Counted from the first letter of the stretch, positions 34,158-47,908 are shown. The stretch: DNA of 64,000 bases from Apostichopus japonicus (GCF_037975245.1 NC_092570.1:12937001-13001000), one strand, 5' to 3'. The notes: generated by a model from the letters alone, not told the origin. A program made the numbers and translations.

Positions 34158-34432
34158 GTTAAAAACTTCCAGCTCCCACCGGGATTCGAACCCAGGCCTC
34201 CCGCTTTATATGGACACCCCAACCAACTGGGGTATGGACACCAGTAAGGAAGGTCGTCAATCCACTGTCGGCTTCGGCAACCTGTATCGAAAACTGCTAG
34301 TCCTGCTTGTAGAACCACGTGGTACGGACTTAGGTCTGTGACACGAAAAAAGGTCCGAGGTTCAATCCCTACCATCGCCTTAGTCCCAAAAGCACAAAAC
34401 CTGTGGTGAAGTTGAATTTCTGATAAATTCAT
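34158..34432. mobile_element. tRNA-derived SINE fragments, two opposite heads
   Basis: On the minus strand a tRNA-like head has A-box text CCCCAGTTGGTTGGGG (34217-34232) and a B-box GGTTCGAATCC (34181-34191), followed by a non-tRNA body. On the plus strand a second B-box-like GAGGTTCAATCCCTACC sits near 34357-34373. Neither forms a complete cloverleaf. Two SINE pieces in opposite orientation is the simplest reading. Confidence 0.6.
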
Positions 34433-34439
34433 CTCTATG

Positions 34440-34455
34440 TATATAAATATATATA

Positions 34456-34522
<67 letters not shown>

Positions 34523-34584
34523 AATATATATATTTATATATATATATCTATATATATATCTATATATATATATATATCTATCTA

Positions 34585-34648
<64 letters not shown>
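34440..34648. repeat. (AT)n microsatellite
   Basis: About 210 bp of almost pure AT dinucleotide with a few TCTA interruptions. It directly follows the SINE fragments. Confidence 0.97.
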
Positions 34649-34651
<3 letters not shown>

Positions 34652-35270
34652 GTGAGATAATTGTACTGTTGAACAATAGTTGAAGTTCCAGGTTAGGTGT
34701 CTGTTTCCGTTTCTGGGGATTTATTAATTTAACAACGACGCTCTTCTCCATTCTAAGTATCATTAATTGTTATCAATATTAATGTAATGATGTATATATC
34801 GTTTATTTTGAGAAGTAAGTAGGCGACATTTTGAAACCAGGAAATACAGTCGAGAAACATAATATTGCTACGAGGTATAGAAACAACAATACTCAAGATA
34901 TACATACAAAATTTGACGAGAAAGCGATAAATTAATTAACATACATTTAAACTGAAAAAAAAAACAACTTTAAAGGGGTCTGTGCGGTGGCAAACCACGT
35001 GTATGCCATATGCATTTGACAAGACATAATTATAGCCTATCCAACACATGTGGTTGAACAACACATGTTATCTATTATTTCCTAAACTGCACTAGGAATC
35101 CAATCCTTCATCCAAATGCAAATTACTGTTTTAAAAAAAAATGGAATTGATAAATGACATGTTTTACGATGGTGCTTATTCTCGATTACATAAATATGAT
35201 TATCAAAGAAAAAAAAAAGAAAGAAAAGAAGAAAAGGAAGCAAGTCATTTACAATACTAAAGCAATACTA
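34649..35270. other. Unassigned sequence
   Basis: No gene or repeat family recognised. It includes a short A-rich tract at about 35205-35240. Confidence 0.4.
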
Positions 35271-35720
35271 TAGTATATTATAGTATAGTATAGTATACTA
35301 TAGTATAGTATACTATACTGTACTGTACTGTACTATACCATACCATACCATACCATACCATACCATACCATACCATACCATACCATACCATACCATACCA
35401 TACCATACCATACCATACCATACCATACCATACCATACCATACCATACCATACCATACCATACCATACCATACCATACCATACCATACCATACCATACCA
35501 TACCATACCATACCATACCATACCATACCATACCATACCATACCATACCATACCATACCATACCATACCATACCATACCATACCATACCATACCATACCA
35601 TACCATACCATACCATACCATACCATACAATACCATATTATTCCATACTATACTATACTATACTGTACTGTACTGTACTGTACTATACTATACTATAATA
35701 TAATATACTATAGTGATACT
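35271..35720. repeat. Pentanucleotide (CCATA)n satellite, about 58 units
   Basis: The core 35336-35626 is a virtually perfect 5-bp repeat. It is flanked on both sides by variant ACTAT/ACTGT pentamers, as expected at array edges. It keeps all three minus-strand frames open (repeating M-V-W-Y-G), which is an artefact of a stop-free pentamer and not a protein. Confidence 0.98.
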
Positions 35721-37165
35721 ATATTAGACTATACTATACAATTCTATAGCAGATACTTTGAGCACTTTGATGCATTGCATCTTAGTGTAGGTGTGGAATT
35801 TATTGTTTATTGTTTAAACTACTAGAAGAAAGAGCAAGACGATTGTGCATGAGTTGATTGGTGGTAGCGTATTAGGTCGTAGTCTAGACTTGGACTTAGA
35901 CATGACGGACACAGGTTGCCCTGGACTGAGACATGTCTTGTACTTTGCCTGCATTGGATTTGAAAAAAAAGTTGTACTCTGATTATCTGGACTCGCCGTT
36001 CTTCAGTTTCTGGAGCCGAATCTACTGGACTCGACCTCAGCCCTGAAATATAATAAACAAATTCTGCAAACGATCGCGTGGAGAACTTTGCAGTTTACAC
36101 CGATCTATTACAACCAAGAAGGCGATGTTGTTATTTTAGAAGCACAATGATGTAAGTATTACTTCAATAGAGAAATCATGCTATCAATTAAAAGGTACGC
36201 GATAATTATAACGTCCTGTTTAACTTGAAAGTCGATAATTACGTAGCCTGCATTCTTCGACATAAACTAAAGAATGTATGTGAAAATATATAGTAAGAAC
36301 ATATAAACGCTTACTTTTATGTACTCACGATCTCGTACAAGGCAATTATAATGGCTTTGTACTCGTACTCATAATCCTATTTCCGGTTGCTTTTTGTACT
36401 CAAAGGCTGATTCTCAAACACGCGTTCTCATAGTCGTACATCTAACACTGTACTCGTACGAAGATTGCTGTGTACTCGTATCAAACTCGTGGCTTTGTAC
36501 TCATACAGGCTCGATGATACTCTGTAAATTGCATTCGTTCTCTTAAATGTGTACTCACAAACCTGCTCTGTCATCCAGTGTTAAACACGTTTATTAATTC
36601 AATAGTCATTGGTCTATCATGCTATTTATTTCCATAGCGTATATATTAGAAAATGAGATTCCCGTGTCTATACTTTGCGTTTCATGCATTTGAGCATTCG
36701 GTGTTCTGCACGCGGCATAACTAGCATTACAGCGTAAGAACAGGTCACAATTTAAGTTTACACTGAAAATAATACATACATAATAATAACAGAAACAGTC
36801 AAGGTTGTCACTCAAACGGAAATCCGGAATCGTTTCCAAGTTAACCTTTCTGTTCAAATATGTCTAACATTCATATATACTTAGCATACCATGATGTTCA
36901 CTTACCGTGATAAAGAAACATAAAGAGTTTTTTTCTACAAACAATCAACTATGCTACCACACAATCCCTTTAATAATAACAATGAGGGGGAAAAAGGAAC
37001 TGACACAAGGATCTTTTAACAGTTGTTTTTTAATAGTTGTTTTGCCATTACTAACTCGTGTGTGGCGAACGATAGTCGGTAGAAAGTTATACAGATTCAA
37101 CCCAACCTCACGTCTATCTTAAATACAGTTAAAGAAAGTTGATTTTTATCGTCAGAAGTTCAACT
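35721..37165. other. Upstream region of the Ig receptor gene
   Basis: No exon was recognised. It contains a degenerate GTACTCGTA-type repeat (36318-36560). I see no convincing TATA box close to 37166. This is where the promoter, and any 5' non-coding exon, of the receptor gene would lie. Confidence 0.4.
36318..36560. repeat. Degenerate TGTACTCGTA minisatellite
   Basis: The decamer-like TGTACTCRTA and variants recur near 36320, 36357, 36394, 36448, 36471, 36495 and 36549 with irregular spacing. Its role is unknown; it lies about 600-850 bp upstream of the receptor start codon. Confidence 0.55.
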
Positions 37166-38479
37166 ATGGAATCATCTATTTTTCTGAATCATGTCACTGT
37201 TATATTGTTTTACAGTTTTCTTCACATTTCTGTGAACGCGAGACTGGAGAAGGCCATAGATGTAACTGTTAAAGGGACGTATGTCGCGAAATCGGGAGTG
37301 CAGCGGTACACGCTCTACGAGAAATCTCCAGAACTTACATCTTTTATTTGTACCGTCAAAAATGTTAAAGGAACACAAAAAGACGTGAAGATTTTGAAGG
37401 ATGGAAAAGTACTTGGAAACGTAACGAATAATGGAACTACGTGGACAAACACATTCTCAAAGAATGGGGATGTCAAATCCTTTCTGGGGAATTATACTTG
37501 TCGCGCTCGGTTTTCAGTTACCAACTCATCCGGTCGGCAACGATCGTACACTATCGATGTTATCACTGAAGTGGTTATGCAAGAAGAAAGCAAAGATTAT
37601 TACCTGATTGCGTCGAGTGTTGGTTCTCGTGTCTATGCAGGGGAGCAAGTAGCAATGTTTTGTGATGGACATTACGTTGTTGAAACAGGGAGTACAAAAC
37701 CCACAGAGGAATACGACTATTCGAGCTATAATGATGTTACAGAAGCCCCATGTAAAGTTGACTTAAAGGGTCCATCAAATCCTGTTTTTCATGTTCCTTT
37801 CGGAATGAACCAGTTAGATGTCACTTGCGATTTACGTCCATTACAGTTTGGGACTGAAAGGAAGAGTAGTCCGGATAATCAAGATGAACCTATACAAGGT
37901 TGCAAAGAAATCAACTTAACACTGAATATTACAAAGGCATTGACCGTCTCCTTGACACCCCCAACTTTCGCAAGTGAGGACGATGGTAAACTGTCGTTTG
38001 TATGTACTAGTGACCCACCACGTTTGATGTACTGGACCGTAATGGCGACCAGTGGTAATGTACTGGATTTCAGCTACCACCCGGTAGAAGGAAACCCGAC
38101 AATACAGATAACACAGCAACCAGGAAAGACCACTTTGGAAATCCAGGAACCATTCGTTGATAGTAACGGCATGCACACAGTAATATGTGCTACTTATGAT
38201 ACACAGACACATGTCATCGCTTCTTCGTCATATGACCCTCAGACCTCAACCAGGATTGGAGTTGTTTCAATAACACTCATGACCATCCTTTCAGTAATAG
38301 TCTGCATACTAATTATCGCAGTAGTCTATTTGTTCATCAAGTTGCAGCAGGTCGTCTCCCTGGGATCACCGTCTAAGGATAGAAACGCCGACGACGATGA
38401 CAAGTTGCCTTCGGGAACAGACCTCCAAGACAACCCGGTGTATCTCTCTTACTCGGACACAAACGTAACTTCCCTTTGA
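37166..38479 (+). CDS. Three-Ig-domain type I membrane receptor, 437 aa
   Basis: The ATG at 37166 has A at -3 and G at +4; the frame is open a further nine codons upstream without an ATG. Residues 1-25 form a signal peptide. Three Ig-like domains follow, with cysteine pairs C62/C112 (ending GNYTC), C166/C221 (extra C196 and C246 may pair), and C280/C341. Trp290 sits at the usual core position of domain 3. N-glycosylation sequons lie in the ectodomain (for example NGT at 89, NYT at 109, NSS at 120, NLT at 250). A hydrophobic helix at about 364-391 spans the membrane. The 46-residue tail has an acidic stretch, an NPVY motif (423-426) of NPxY type, a nearby YLSY, and a C-terminal VTSL fitting a class I PDZ ligand. 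It is probably a cell-surface recognition or adhesion receptor. The whole ectodomain lies in one exon, unusual for Ig genes. The exact family is not identified. Confidence 0.88.
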   Translation: MESSIFLNHVTVILFYSFLHISVNARLEKAIDVTVKGTYVAKSGVQRYTLYEKSPELTSFICTVKNVKGTQKDVKILKDGKVLGNVTNNGTTWTNTFSKNGDVKSFLGNYTCRARFSVTNSSGRQRSYTIDVITEVVMQEESKDYYLIASSVGSRVYAGEQVAMFCDGHYVVETGSTKPTEEYDYSSYNDVTEAPCKVDLKGPSNPVFHVPFGMNQLDVTCDLRPLQFGTERKSSPDNQDEPIQGCKEINLTLNITKALTVSLTPPTFASEDDGKLSFVCTSDPPRLMYWTVMATSGNVLDFSYHPVEGNPTIQITQQPGKTTLEIQEPFVDSNGMHTVICATYDTQTHVIASSSYDPQTSTRIGVVSITLMTILSVIVCILIIAVVYLFIKLQQVVSLGSPSKDRNADDDDKLPSGTDLQDNPVYLSYSDTNVTSL

Positions 38480-38695
38480 CAATATCAACTGCATCCAAGA
38501 AGGAACCGGAACATATCTCCGAGACAACCCCGGTGTATCTCTCTTACTCGGACACAAACGTAACTTCCCTTTGACAAAGTCAACTGCATCCAAGAAGGAA
38601 CAGGGACAGTTTTCCAAGACAACCCCGGTGTTTCTCTCTTACTCGGACACAAACGAACCTTTCCTGTGACAATATCAACTACATCCAAGAATTCG
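38414..38695 (+). repeat. Tandem repeat of the receptor's tail-coding end, about 95 bp x3
   Basis: The last coding block and stop of the receptor (from 38414) are followed by two further copies beginning near 38508 and 38604. All carry gtgtmtctctcttactcgg and the text after the stop (caatatcaact or caaagtcaact, then gcatccaagaa). The extra copies have an added C before ggtgt, shifting the frame, and lie after the stop, so they are not translated from the main frame. The unit contains the NPVY/YLSY coding part. Confidence 0.9.
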
Positions 38696-40180
38696 ATAAA
38701 TGGTGATAACGATTCAGGTCAGGGCAGTTCTCAAAGAATTTGAAAACAGGTGACTTTATTGGTTATTGTTATTCTTATTATGTAGGCATAGGTGGACAGC
38801 TCCAAGATCAGCGCAGCAATATGACTAATATTCTGACACTTTCAAAGGCTGCCTCGAAACGGTGGTTTTAAATTGACTTGAGTAAAAATGTTACTTCAAA
38901 TTAGGATAAATGTTGCAGTCACATTTGTTTAGGACTGACTTTTGTACCGGCGGCTGTGTACATTTCTGGCATTCAATGAGAGTTGTCTGGTGAAGAAGTT
39001 GGTTACGTTGACATTTGTTTGTAGTAGAGACCCACCATTACCCCGCCATGGTCGGTAATATTTAGGATTTCAGCCAACACTTGCTAAAAAAGATATGGAG
39101 CGATTTGACAGAGCTGTCCACAATGAAACGAAAAGTAAGCTATGACTTTTAAGGGAAGTTTCCATCCCAAAACGTTTGCAGTTCTCAAGGACGTATAAAT
39201 ACATGTTTTATTTTGACTATTAATGTTACAGCACGACAGCTGCCAGCTCCAGGTGATACATTTTGATAAAGAGTTAATAAAAAGAAAAAGAAAACACAAA
39301 AAAAATAGAAGAAGAATGGAAAAATAAAGGACAATAAGTTATGTTTATCAAAGAAAGAAATGCTTTCGTTTTGACATACCTTCATGCTTGTATATAGCTG
39401 TAAGTAAAATATTCGATGTGACAGTTTAATACATACTGTATAGTCAAACATGGAGGTCAAACACATGACATGACATGAATGCTCAGCAGCATTAATTGCC
39501 AAAGTCTTTCAAAGTTCAAGTAATTTTCGGCCCTCAATTCCTCATATCACCACTGAGAGATGCTTAATGAAAACTTCAGAGTGAGGAAACGCCTTGAATG
39601 TGGCAGCAAGTAGTGTAGTAAAATGCTTATTGAATAGATATGCTGTTTTAATATTCGCGTTCGCATGGTCATAACAAAAACATGCAAGAAAGCAAATTGA
39701 TACTTATTGTCTATTTGAAATAAAGTTTCCAACACAATCGATTAGGTCTCAAAAATAATCGTTTAATATGAAGCATGTGATTAATTTGAGCAAGACGAGA
39801 AGTTAAAAACTACCCATCAATCATCACCATGTTTCTATTGCAGTACAGGTACGTGATCATGTGTGTAATTTTATCATGCACATAACTTGATTAGACATAA
39901 CAGGCAGACTGGGATAATGAATTCACGGAGGTTCCCACAAAGACAAGTTTAGTCTAACGTTTCTGTTTTGGAAGCTGTTACTACCGATATAACCTTCCTT
40001 TGGGTGAGGGGAAATTGGATGGTGAAAATTGGGGTTCGGTGGATAAGGGATAGGGTGCACGAAGTAAAGAGATTACAGACTTGCTTCATGTAATACGACT
40101 GTTATGTTTACTATTATGTGCACATCCGGTGCACACACAAAGAATAATCGCAGGTGGTACCTAAAAGTCGCCCCTAGCCT
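38696..40180. other. 3' flank of the receptor gene; unassigned
   Basis: An AATAAA lies at 39276-39281 (about 0.8 kb after the stop) in an A-rich stretch, and could serve as polyadenylation signal on the plus strand. Nothing else was recognised. Confidence 0.4.
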
Positions 40181-40400
40181 CAGGCGCGTAGCCAAGGTGG
40201 GGCGCGAAGGGGGTGACCGCCCTCCCACCTTGAGCATATTTGCTTGTACGTTTTTGTGATATCGCTAGTAATTTAAAATTAGAAAATGCTTAGATGCAAC
40301 TTGCAAGGCATGGGAAGTGCCATTTCCAGCGATCTGGGAGGCATATTTGGCCATTATTTTCTTGTACGCTTCGCGCAAACTCAAGCGCTTTGTAACGTTT
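40181..40400. mobile_element. DNA-transposon end fragment starting CAGGCGCGTAGCC
   Basis: It begins CAGGCGCGTAGCCAAGG, close to the left end of the 4.87-kb insertion at 47563 (CAGGCGCGTATATAAGG). At 40313 it contains the module gggaagtgccatttccagcgatctggga, also present at 51378, 52283 and, inverted, near 57045-57145. The right end could not be found, so it may be truncated. Confidence 0.5.
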
Positions 40401-41955
<1,555 letters not shown>

Positions 41956-42523
41956 ACAGTAAAAATAAACGAAATATCTGAGTGCTATTAATGTTCTGTA
42001 GATATTTTTTTCGAAATATCCAGTATGCTAAATGTCCGGAATGCTCTTTTAAGACTAAGTAGATCATGATATATGCTCCTCAGCCTTAGCCTTAAATGTT
42101 AACGTAAATCAGCGTTTACCTTTAGTCTGATGGACTATGCTTTTGTCTCAAAGTTTGCCGGGATTTTTGTTTTACCGAAAGAGTAACTTGTTATCACAAA
42201 ATCGGAGTATCCAGGCTTTTATCATTTTATTTTTAATTATCATGATTACGTTTATGTCGAATCCTATAAGCCAGTTCTATCTGTTAGTTTCATTATTGCG
42301 TCTGATTGCCTGATATGACATACAGGTCAAAACACATACAAAATGGCTCTTGCGCTACACAATTAAGGACCCTCTCGGAGTGCCGTGACCGCTATTTTCC
42401 GTTATTGCGGCGGCGGCGGCGGAAGATGATGGAATTGAATTGCTTACATCGAATGATAGGATGAACTATTCATGGCCGTGACGTGACTTTTCTCTGTGGA
42501 TAGGGTCATAAGGACGCCTGGAG
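41956..42523. other. Unassigned; small (CGG)n run
   Basis: A five-to-six-unit CGG run lies at about 42406-42422. Otherwise nothing was recognised up to the left edge of segmental duplication copy B. Confidence 0.4.
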
Positions 42524-43059
42524 ATCATGAAATACTCACTGCCAATACATCGTTTTGGTACATCCACACATAACAATACATGCAAGCAATGCCATATCGT
42601 AACTATCGCTACTTTTAGCACTACTCACTGAAATCAGGCACTCAACACTGGTTTCAATTCATCAACAGCAACAATTTTATTTAGAGACTCTCATGAAGGT
42701 GGACCAATGCTGGTGCTCTTCCAAGAACAAGCCCTGCCAATGCAAAGAGTGCAAGCCCTGCCAGTGCCCCTTCAAATTCTCCCTATTGAAATTGTACACG
42801 GGGTTGCTAGTAATCAGCCGATGGAGCCTTGATGGTATCGAGACAGGGGCCTTTTTACTGGGTATATTTTCAAGCATAACTAGTTTTGTGGAAACATGCA
42901 AATTATACAACAGGCAATTAAATATGACACATGAGGGAGCATTATGGCTTCAAAATTGCCACAAAAAGCGCTCTAGTTGCCCCTCTGAAAAGACAGTGGC
43001 TGACACTCTGGCACCACGATGAGGTCAGCTTTGTGGGACTTTTGGTCAGTGAACTTCGT

Positions 43060-44168
43060 TTTTTTTTAAGAATGACAACACATTCTTTTTGGTCTCTTTA
43101 ATCCTTGTTCATATTACATAAAAAAAATAAACGTTATGAAAAGACTTGAGGTAAAGCAGTAGGACGGCAAGTCCAGGATTGGCAGGATAAAATTTGTTCG
43201 AACAGTTAAAAAGCACATGAATACAATAATATATCACCCTATATAAGATAAGAAACAATTTGTATATGCTCCCAGCAAAAAAATTTACCCTAGTCTTACT
43301 GCGGTAAACTATGGTTAAGTTGGGGTAGAACATTGTAAATTTGCCACCATTTGAAAATGAAAGATTGATTACATGTGTTAACGGTTGTATTACAGCTTCC
43401 ATCGTATATTTATGAACATAATTTGTTATGTTATCATTACCTTGACTTTTACCGTTTTATAAATTTAATATAACAAGGCGTACCTCATCTACATTGGTAG
43501 GTAACATAACAAAAGAATTCGAAATATTACTATTTACAATACTTAGTGGGTTGTGGTGACCATTGGTCTATTTATCTGCTAAATTTTTGGCAACAGTAGA
43601 AAATATTTATTGAACCATTAACAATTATATTTTCATCAGAGGTTAAGTGTTGTTTTTCTGACTTTGTGGAGGATTTTATTGATAGCTTTCCACATTTGGC
43701 TGGAGTTGTTTTTATATGCTCATTAATAAGATTATGGTAGTAATTTTCGTAGCATGAGTTATAATAGTGCTGAGCATGTTTTTTTTTTTTACAATTTGTG
43801 TAGAGTATTTTATGGGTTGGTGTTGGAGATCGAATACAGTACAGTTCTAATTGATTTCAATATTGCAGTGGACATCCAAGGGGACTTTTCTTACTTTATG
43901 TTCTGTTTTACTTTGGTATAGGGACAACAGTTGTTAAACTTTTGAATAAGTATTTCGGAGAATTTAGTAAAAGCTGTCTCAGGATTATGATCGTTATTGA
44001 CAATAGTCCAGTTAACACTGTTAAGTTCATTTTTAAGGATTCGCCTATATTTTGGTGAAGTATTATGCTTAAAGATATTTGTAGTAGGTCTATTTTCCAT
44101 TTTATTGTTTGAAATGCAAAAGATGGGGTAATGATAAAAAATGTCAGTGACAAAGACACCACTTTAAA
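43060..44168 (-). pseudogene. Jockey/CR1-like LINE, copy B, 3' part
   Basis: This matches the 3' half of the LINE in copy A. The RT-start remnant includes the conceptual piece VIQPLTHVINLSFSNGG (43342-43402) and the equivalent of the KSPGYDN block. It has more frameshifts and small deletions than copy A. It is interrupted at 44169 by an inserted element and continues at 46831. Confidence 0.8.
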
Positions 44169-46824
44169 CCCGCAAATTGAGGTCAAGGGTCACCCAGATG
44201 CGGGTCGACAATTGGATTACATTGAGGCAACTCCCAACCCTAACAGACAATTTGTTCTCAAGTTATCGCAAAAATACTAGTTACTAGTCTAGTAATACTA
44301 GTTACTAATACTAGTCTCACAATATCAACCGTTTATCACCTTGGCACTTGGAGTTATTGCACTAAATGTCTGAAAATTAACTTTGACCTCATATAACTTA
44401 ACATACAAAGGTCACCTTGGGTCAACTTATTGACATTTTTGATTGATGAGACCTAAATTAGAGCATCAAACTATACAAATTGAAACATTTTTGCTTTGCT
44501 CATTTTCTGCCCCCCAAATACTAGTTTTTAACATTAATTGACCTTTGGTGACCTCGGATCACATGGCCGTTAAGTTTGAAAATATTTACCTATACCATTT
44601 GCAACTTGTCCAAAAATATCAACCATGTCACACATTGGAACTGGGAGTTGTTGCATTAAATGTCTGAAAATTAACTTTGACCTCATATAACTTCGCACAC
44701 GAAGGTCACACGGGTGTCAACCAATTGACATTTTTCATCAGAAGGTACCTTTAACATCTGAAAATAGCATCGAAACTGTAAAAATCCACAAAATACGAAA
44801 AGGTCACCAGAGGTCAAATTGAGGTCAAGGGTCACCCAGATGCGGGTCGACAATTGGATTACATTGAAGCAACTCCCAACCCTAACAGACAATTTGTTCT
44901 CAAGTTATCGCAAAAATACTAGTTACTAGTCTAGTAATACTAGTTACTAATACTAGTCTCACAATATCAACCGTGTAACACCTTGGCACTGGGAGTTATT
45001 GCACTAAATGTCTGAAAATTAACTTTGACCTCATATAACTTAACATACAAAGGTCACCTTGGGTCAACTTATTGACATTTTTGATTGATGAGACCTAAAT
45101 TAGAGCATCAAACTATACAAATTGAAACATTTTTGCTTTGCTCATTTTCTGCCCCCCAAATACTAGTTTTTAACATTAATTGACCTTTGGTGACCTCGGA
45201 TCACATGGCCGTTAAGTTTGAAAATATTTACCTATACCATTTGCAACTTGTCCAAAAATATCAACCATGTCACACATTGGAACTGGGAGTTGTTGCATTA
45301 AATGTCTGAAAATTAACTTTGACCTCATATAACTTCGCACACGAAGGTCACATGGGGGTCAACCCATTGCCATTTATGATCAAAAGGTACCTTTAACATC
45401 TGAAAATAGCATCGAAACTGTAAAAATCCACAAAACACGAAAGGTCACCAGAGGTCAAATTGAGGTCAAGGGTCACCCAGATGCGGGTCGACAATTGGAT
45501 TACATTGAAGCAACTCCCAACCCTAACAGACAATTTGTTCTCAAGTTATCGCAAAAATACTAGTTACTAGTCTAGTAATACTAGTTACTAATACTAGTCT
45601 CACAATATCAACCGTGTAACACCTTGGCACTGGGAGTTATTGCACTAAATGTCTGAAAATTAACTTTGACCTCATATAACTTAACATACAAAGGTCACCT
45701 TGGGTCAACTTATTGACATTTTTGATTGATGAGACCTAAATTAGAGCATCAAACTATACAAATTGAAACATTTTTGCTTTGCTCATTTTCTGCCCCCCAA
45801 ATACTAGTTTTTAACATTAATTGACCTTTGGTGACCTCGGATCACATGGCCGTTAAGTTTGAAAATATTTACCTATACCATTTGCAACTTGTCCAAAAAT
45901 ATCAACCATGTCACACATTGGAACTGGGAGTTGTTGCATTAAATGTCTGAAAATTAACTTTGACCTCATATAACTTCGCACACGAAGGTCACACGGGTGT
46001 CAACCAATTGACATTTTTCATCGGAAGGTACCTTTGATATCCAAATCTAGCATCAAGACCAAACATTTCCTTTTTTTGCTCGTTTCCTCCCAAAATAAGC
46101 ACATTTTTTTCTAATGTGACCTTCGACCTTGGTTTCAGATGAAGTTTAATCTCCTGATTCCAAAAAACAAAACGACAAGTCTGTACAACCATCCTAACTC
46201 CGACCGAAAAACTTTGACCCCATATAACTTCGCACATAAAGGTCATACGGGGTCAACCCATTGACATTTATGATCAGAAGGTACCTTTGACATCTGAAAA
46301 TAGCATCAAAACTGTAAAAATCCCCCAAAACACGAAAAGGTCACCAGAGGTCAAATTGAGGTCAAGGGTCACCCAGATGCGGGTCGACAATTGGATAACA
46401 TTGAAGCAACTCCCAACCCTAACAGACAATTTGTTCTCAAGTTATCGCAAAAATACCAGTTTTTTATCATTAAATGACCTTTGGTGACCTTGTATCACAT
46501 GACCGTTAAGTTATTCCCCTAACCAGTTCACAACTTTTCCCAAAATATCAACCTTGTCGCACATTGGCACTGGGAGTTATTGCAGTTTTAATATGTTCGG
46601 TTTTTGGACCATAACTGACCTTTGGTGACCTTTGTGGGCACCAAAAACAATAGGGCACACCTTCTCCATATGGCGGATCTATAGTCCAAGTTTGGCCTCA
46701 ATCCAACTTTCCCTTATTGAGATAGAGCGTACCCAAGAAAGTGTCACAGATGCACACACAGACACACGCACACACACACACGCCAACCTGACTACATAGG
46801 TTCCTTTTGCTAAAGCGAGGAACC
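44169..46824 (+). mobile_element. TGACC-module element inserted in the LINE
   Basis: Same family as 10109-12671: shared modules (ggtcaccagaggtcaaat, cacccagatgcgggtcgac, aggtacctttgatatcc), a CA-rich tract near 46750-46782 and a terminal hairpin (GGTTCC ... GGAACC, 46799-46824). It splits the LINE between text matching 28292 and 28322 of copy A, giving an approximate empty site; about 29 bp of target differ. The left end lacks the ggaacaagagccc start, so the element is 5' truncated. The interior is expanded by 641-bp units. Confidence 0.78.
44275..46015 (+). repeat. 641-bp tandem repeat, about 2.7 units
   Basis: Units start at 44275, 44917 and 45558 (spacing 642 and 641 bp) and are almost identical over long stretches. 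Each opens with the self-complementary cluster tactagttactagtctag, absent from the related element at 10109-12671. The homogeneity implies recent expansion after insertion. Confidence 0.93.
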
Positions 46825-46830
46825 AAAAAA

Positions 46831-47530
46831 GATATCAATCAGGGATGACGGGGAGCTAGTAATCCTAGTAGGTTTGTCAATCAAATGGATAGAGTGACTA
46901 CAGTGATAGTACATTTAGAAAATTCTGTATGTCAAATATTTCATTAACATTTAGTAAGTCAATGCTAAATTCACTTGTAAGGAATATATTTTTGTTTTGT
47001 AAATGCATGCTGAAGAGGTAGTCATTTAAGTGGTCAATGAAAGTATTTAATTGATTCTCAGGTGGTCGATAAATTACTCCAATGAAAGTCTTTTTAATTG
47101 TTCAATTTCAATAAACATTTTTCGCACTGTCGTTAAAGTGATGGATTAAATGATGTCTTAATTTAATAACGAGGTTTTCTTTAGCATAAATTGCAACACC
47201 GCCACCTCTTCTATTATCTCTATTAATATTTTTAAGTTGATAACCATCTATTTTAAGTAAGTCAATGGGGCAATAATTATTTAAACAAGTTTCAGTTACT
47301 GCTAAGAAGTAAATTTATAATTGTCAATAGATTCTAAAAATCATATAAAAGGATCAACATTTTTCATGATAGTTCTGACATGTATATGAAGAATAGAGAT
47401 ATTGCTAGAACAAATTTGGAAATTATAGTAAAACTTTGGTCAGTATAATAGTTACAATTCGAGGTATTAATATCATCATCCATGTCATTCATTTTGGTTG
47501 TAGAAGTTTTCTAGTTTTACGGTTACGTAA
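46831..47530 (-). pseudogene. Jockey/CR1-like LINE, copy B, endonuclease part
   Basis: Minus-strand conceptual pieces give the endonuclease N-terminal half: LAVTETCLNNYCPIDLL and NRRGGGVAIYAKENL (about 47145-47300), matching the ETWL...RRGGGVAIY signature of LINE endonucleases. This stretch is partly deleted from copy A. The ORF1 region expected beyond 47530 is missing. Confidence 0.82.
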
Positions 47531-47603
47531 CCGCACCATGCTTTTAAACAATAGTACATATACAGGCGCGTATATAAGGGGGGTGTTGGGGGCGCGCGCC
47601 CCC

Positions 47604-47740
47604 CGGGTAAGAAAAAGAGGAGAGAAAAAAAAGAGAAGAAAAAAGGGAAAAGAGGGGGAAAAAAGAGGAGGAAGGAAGGGAAAAGAAAAAGAAGAAAGAG
47701 AGAAAAAGGAGAAAAGGAGGGAGTAGAAGATAAACGCCAA
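47604..47740 (+). repeat. Purine-rich (GA) tract
   Basis: About 137 bp of almost only A and G. It opens long meaningless frames on the minus strand (Phe/Leu/Ser/Pro-rich). This is simple sequence. Confidence 0.9.
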
Positions 47741-47908
47741 GACACCGGGAAGAGAAGAGGAACAGATATAATGACAGCACTGATCACTATTATATACAAA
47801 GGGTAGCCAGTGACGAATCGAGGATTCCGAAGGGGGTGTGCGCCTCACCCACCCCTTACACCGACAACTCCTTTATTGACGTTTCCACTTTTCCTCTCTC
47901 ACTAATGT

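Noticed and set aside
34217-34373. Candidate tRNA genes on both strands
   Set aside because: Only box-like motifs remain, without a complete cloverleaf; more likely SINE heads.
35278-35636. Long open frames on the minus strand with repeating M-V-W-Y-G
   Set aside because: They are open in all frames only because the (CCATA)n pentamer has no stop; this is a microsatellite.
37139-37165. Nine extra N-terminal residues for the Ig receptor
   Set aside because: The extension begins at TTG, not ATG. The ATG at 37166 has a good start context and is followed directly by a signal peptide.
47485-47848. Phe/Leu/Ser/Pro-rich frames on the minus strand
   Set aside because: Read through a purine-rich tract; simple-sequence artefact.
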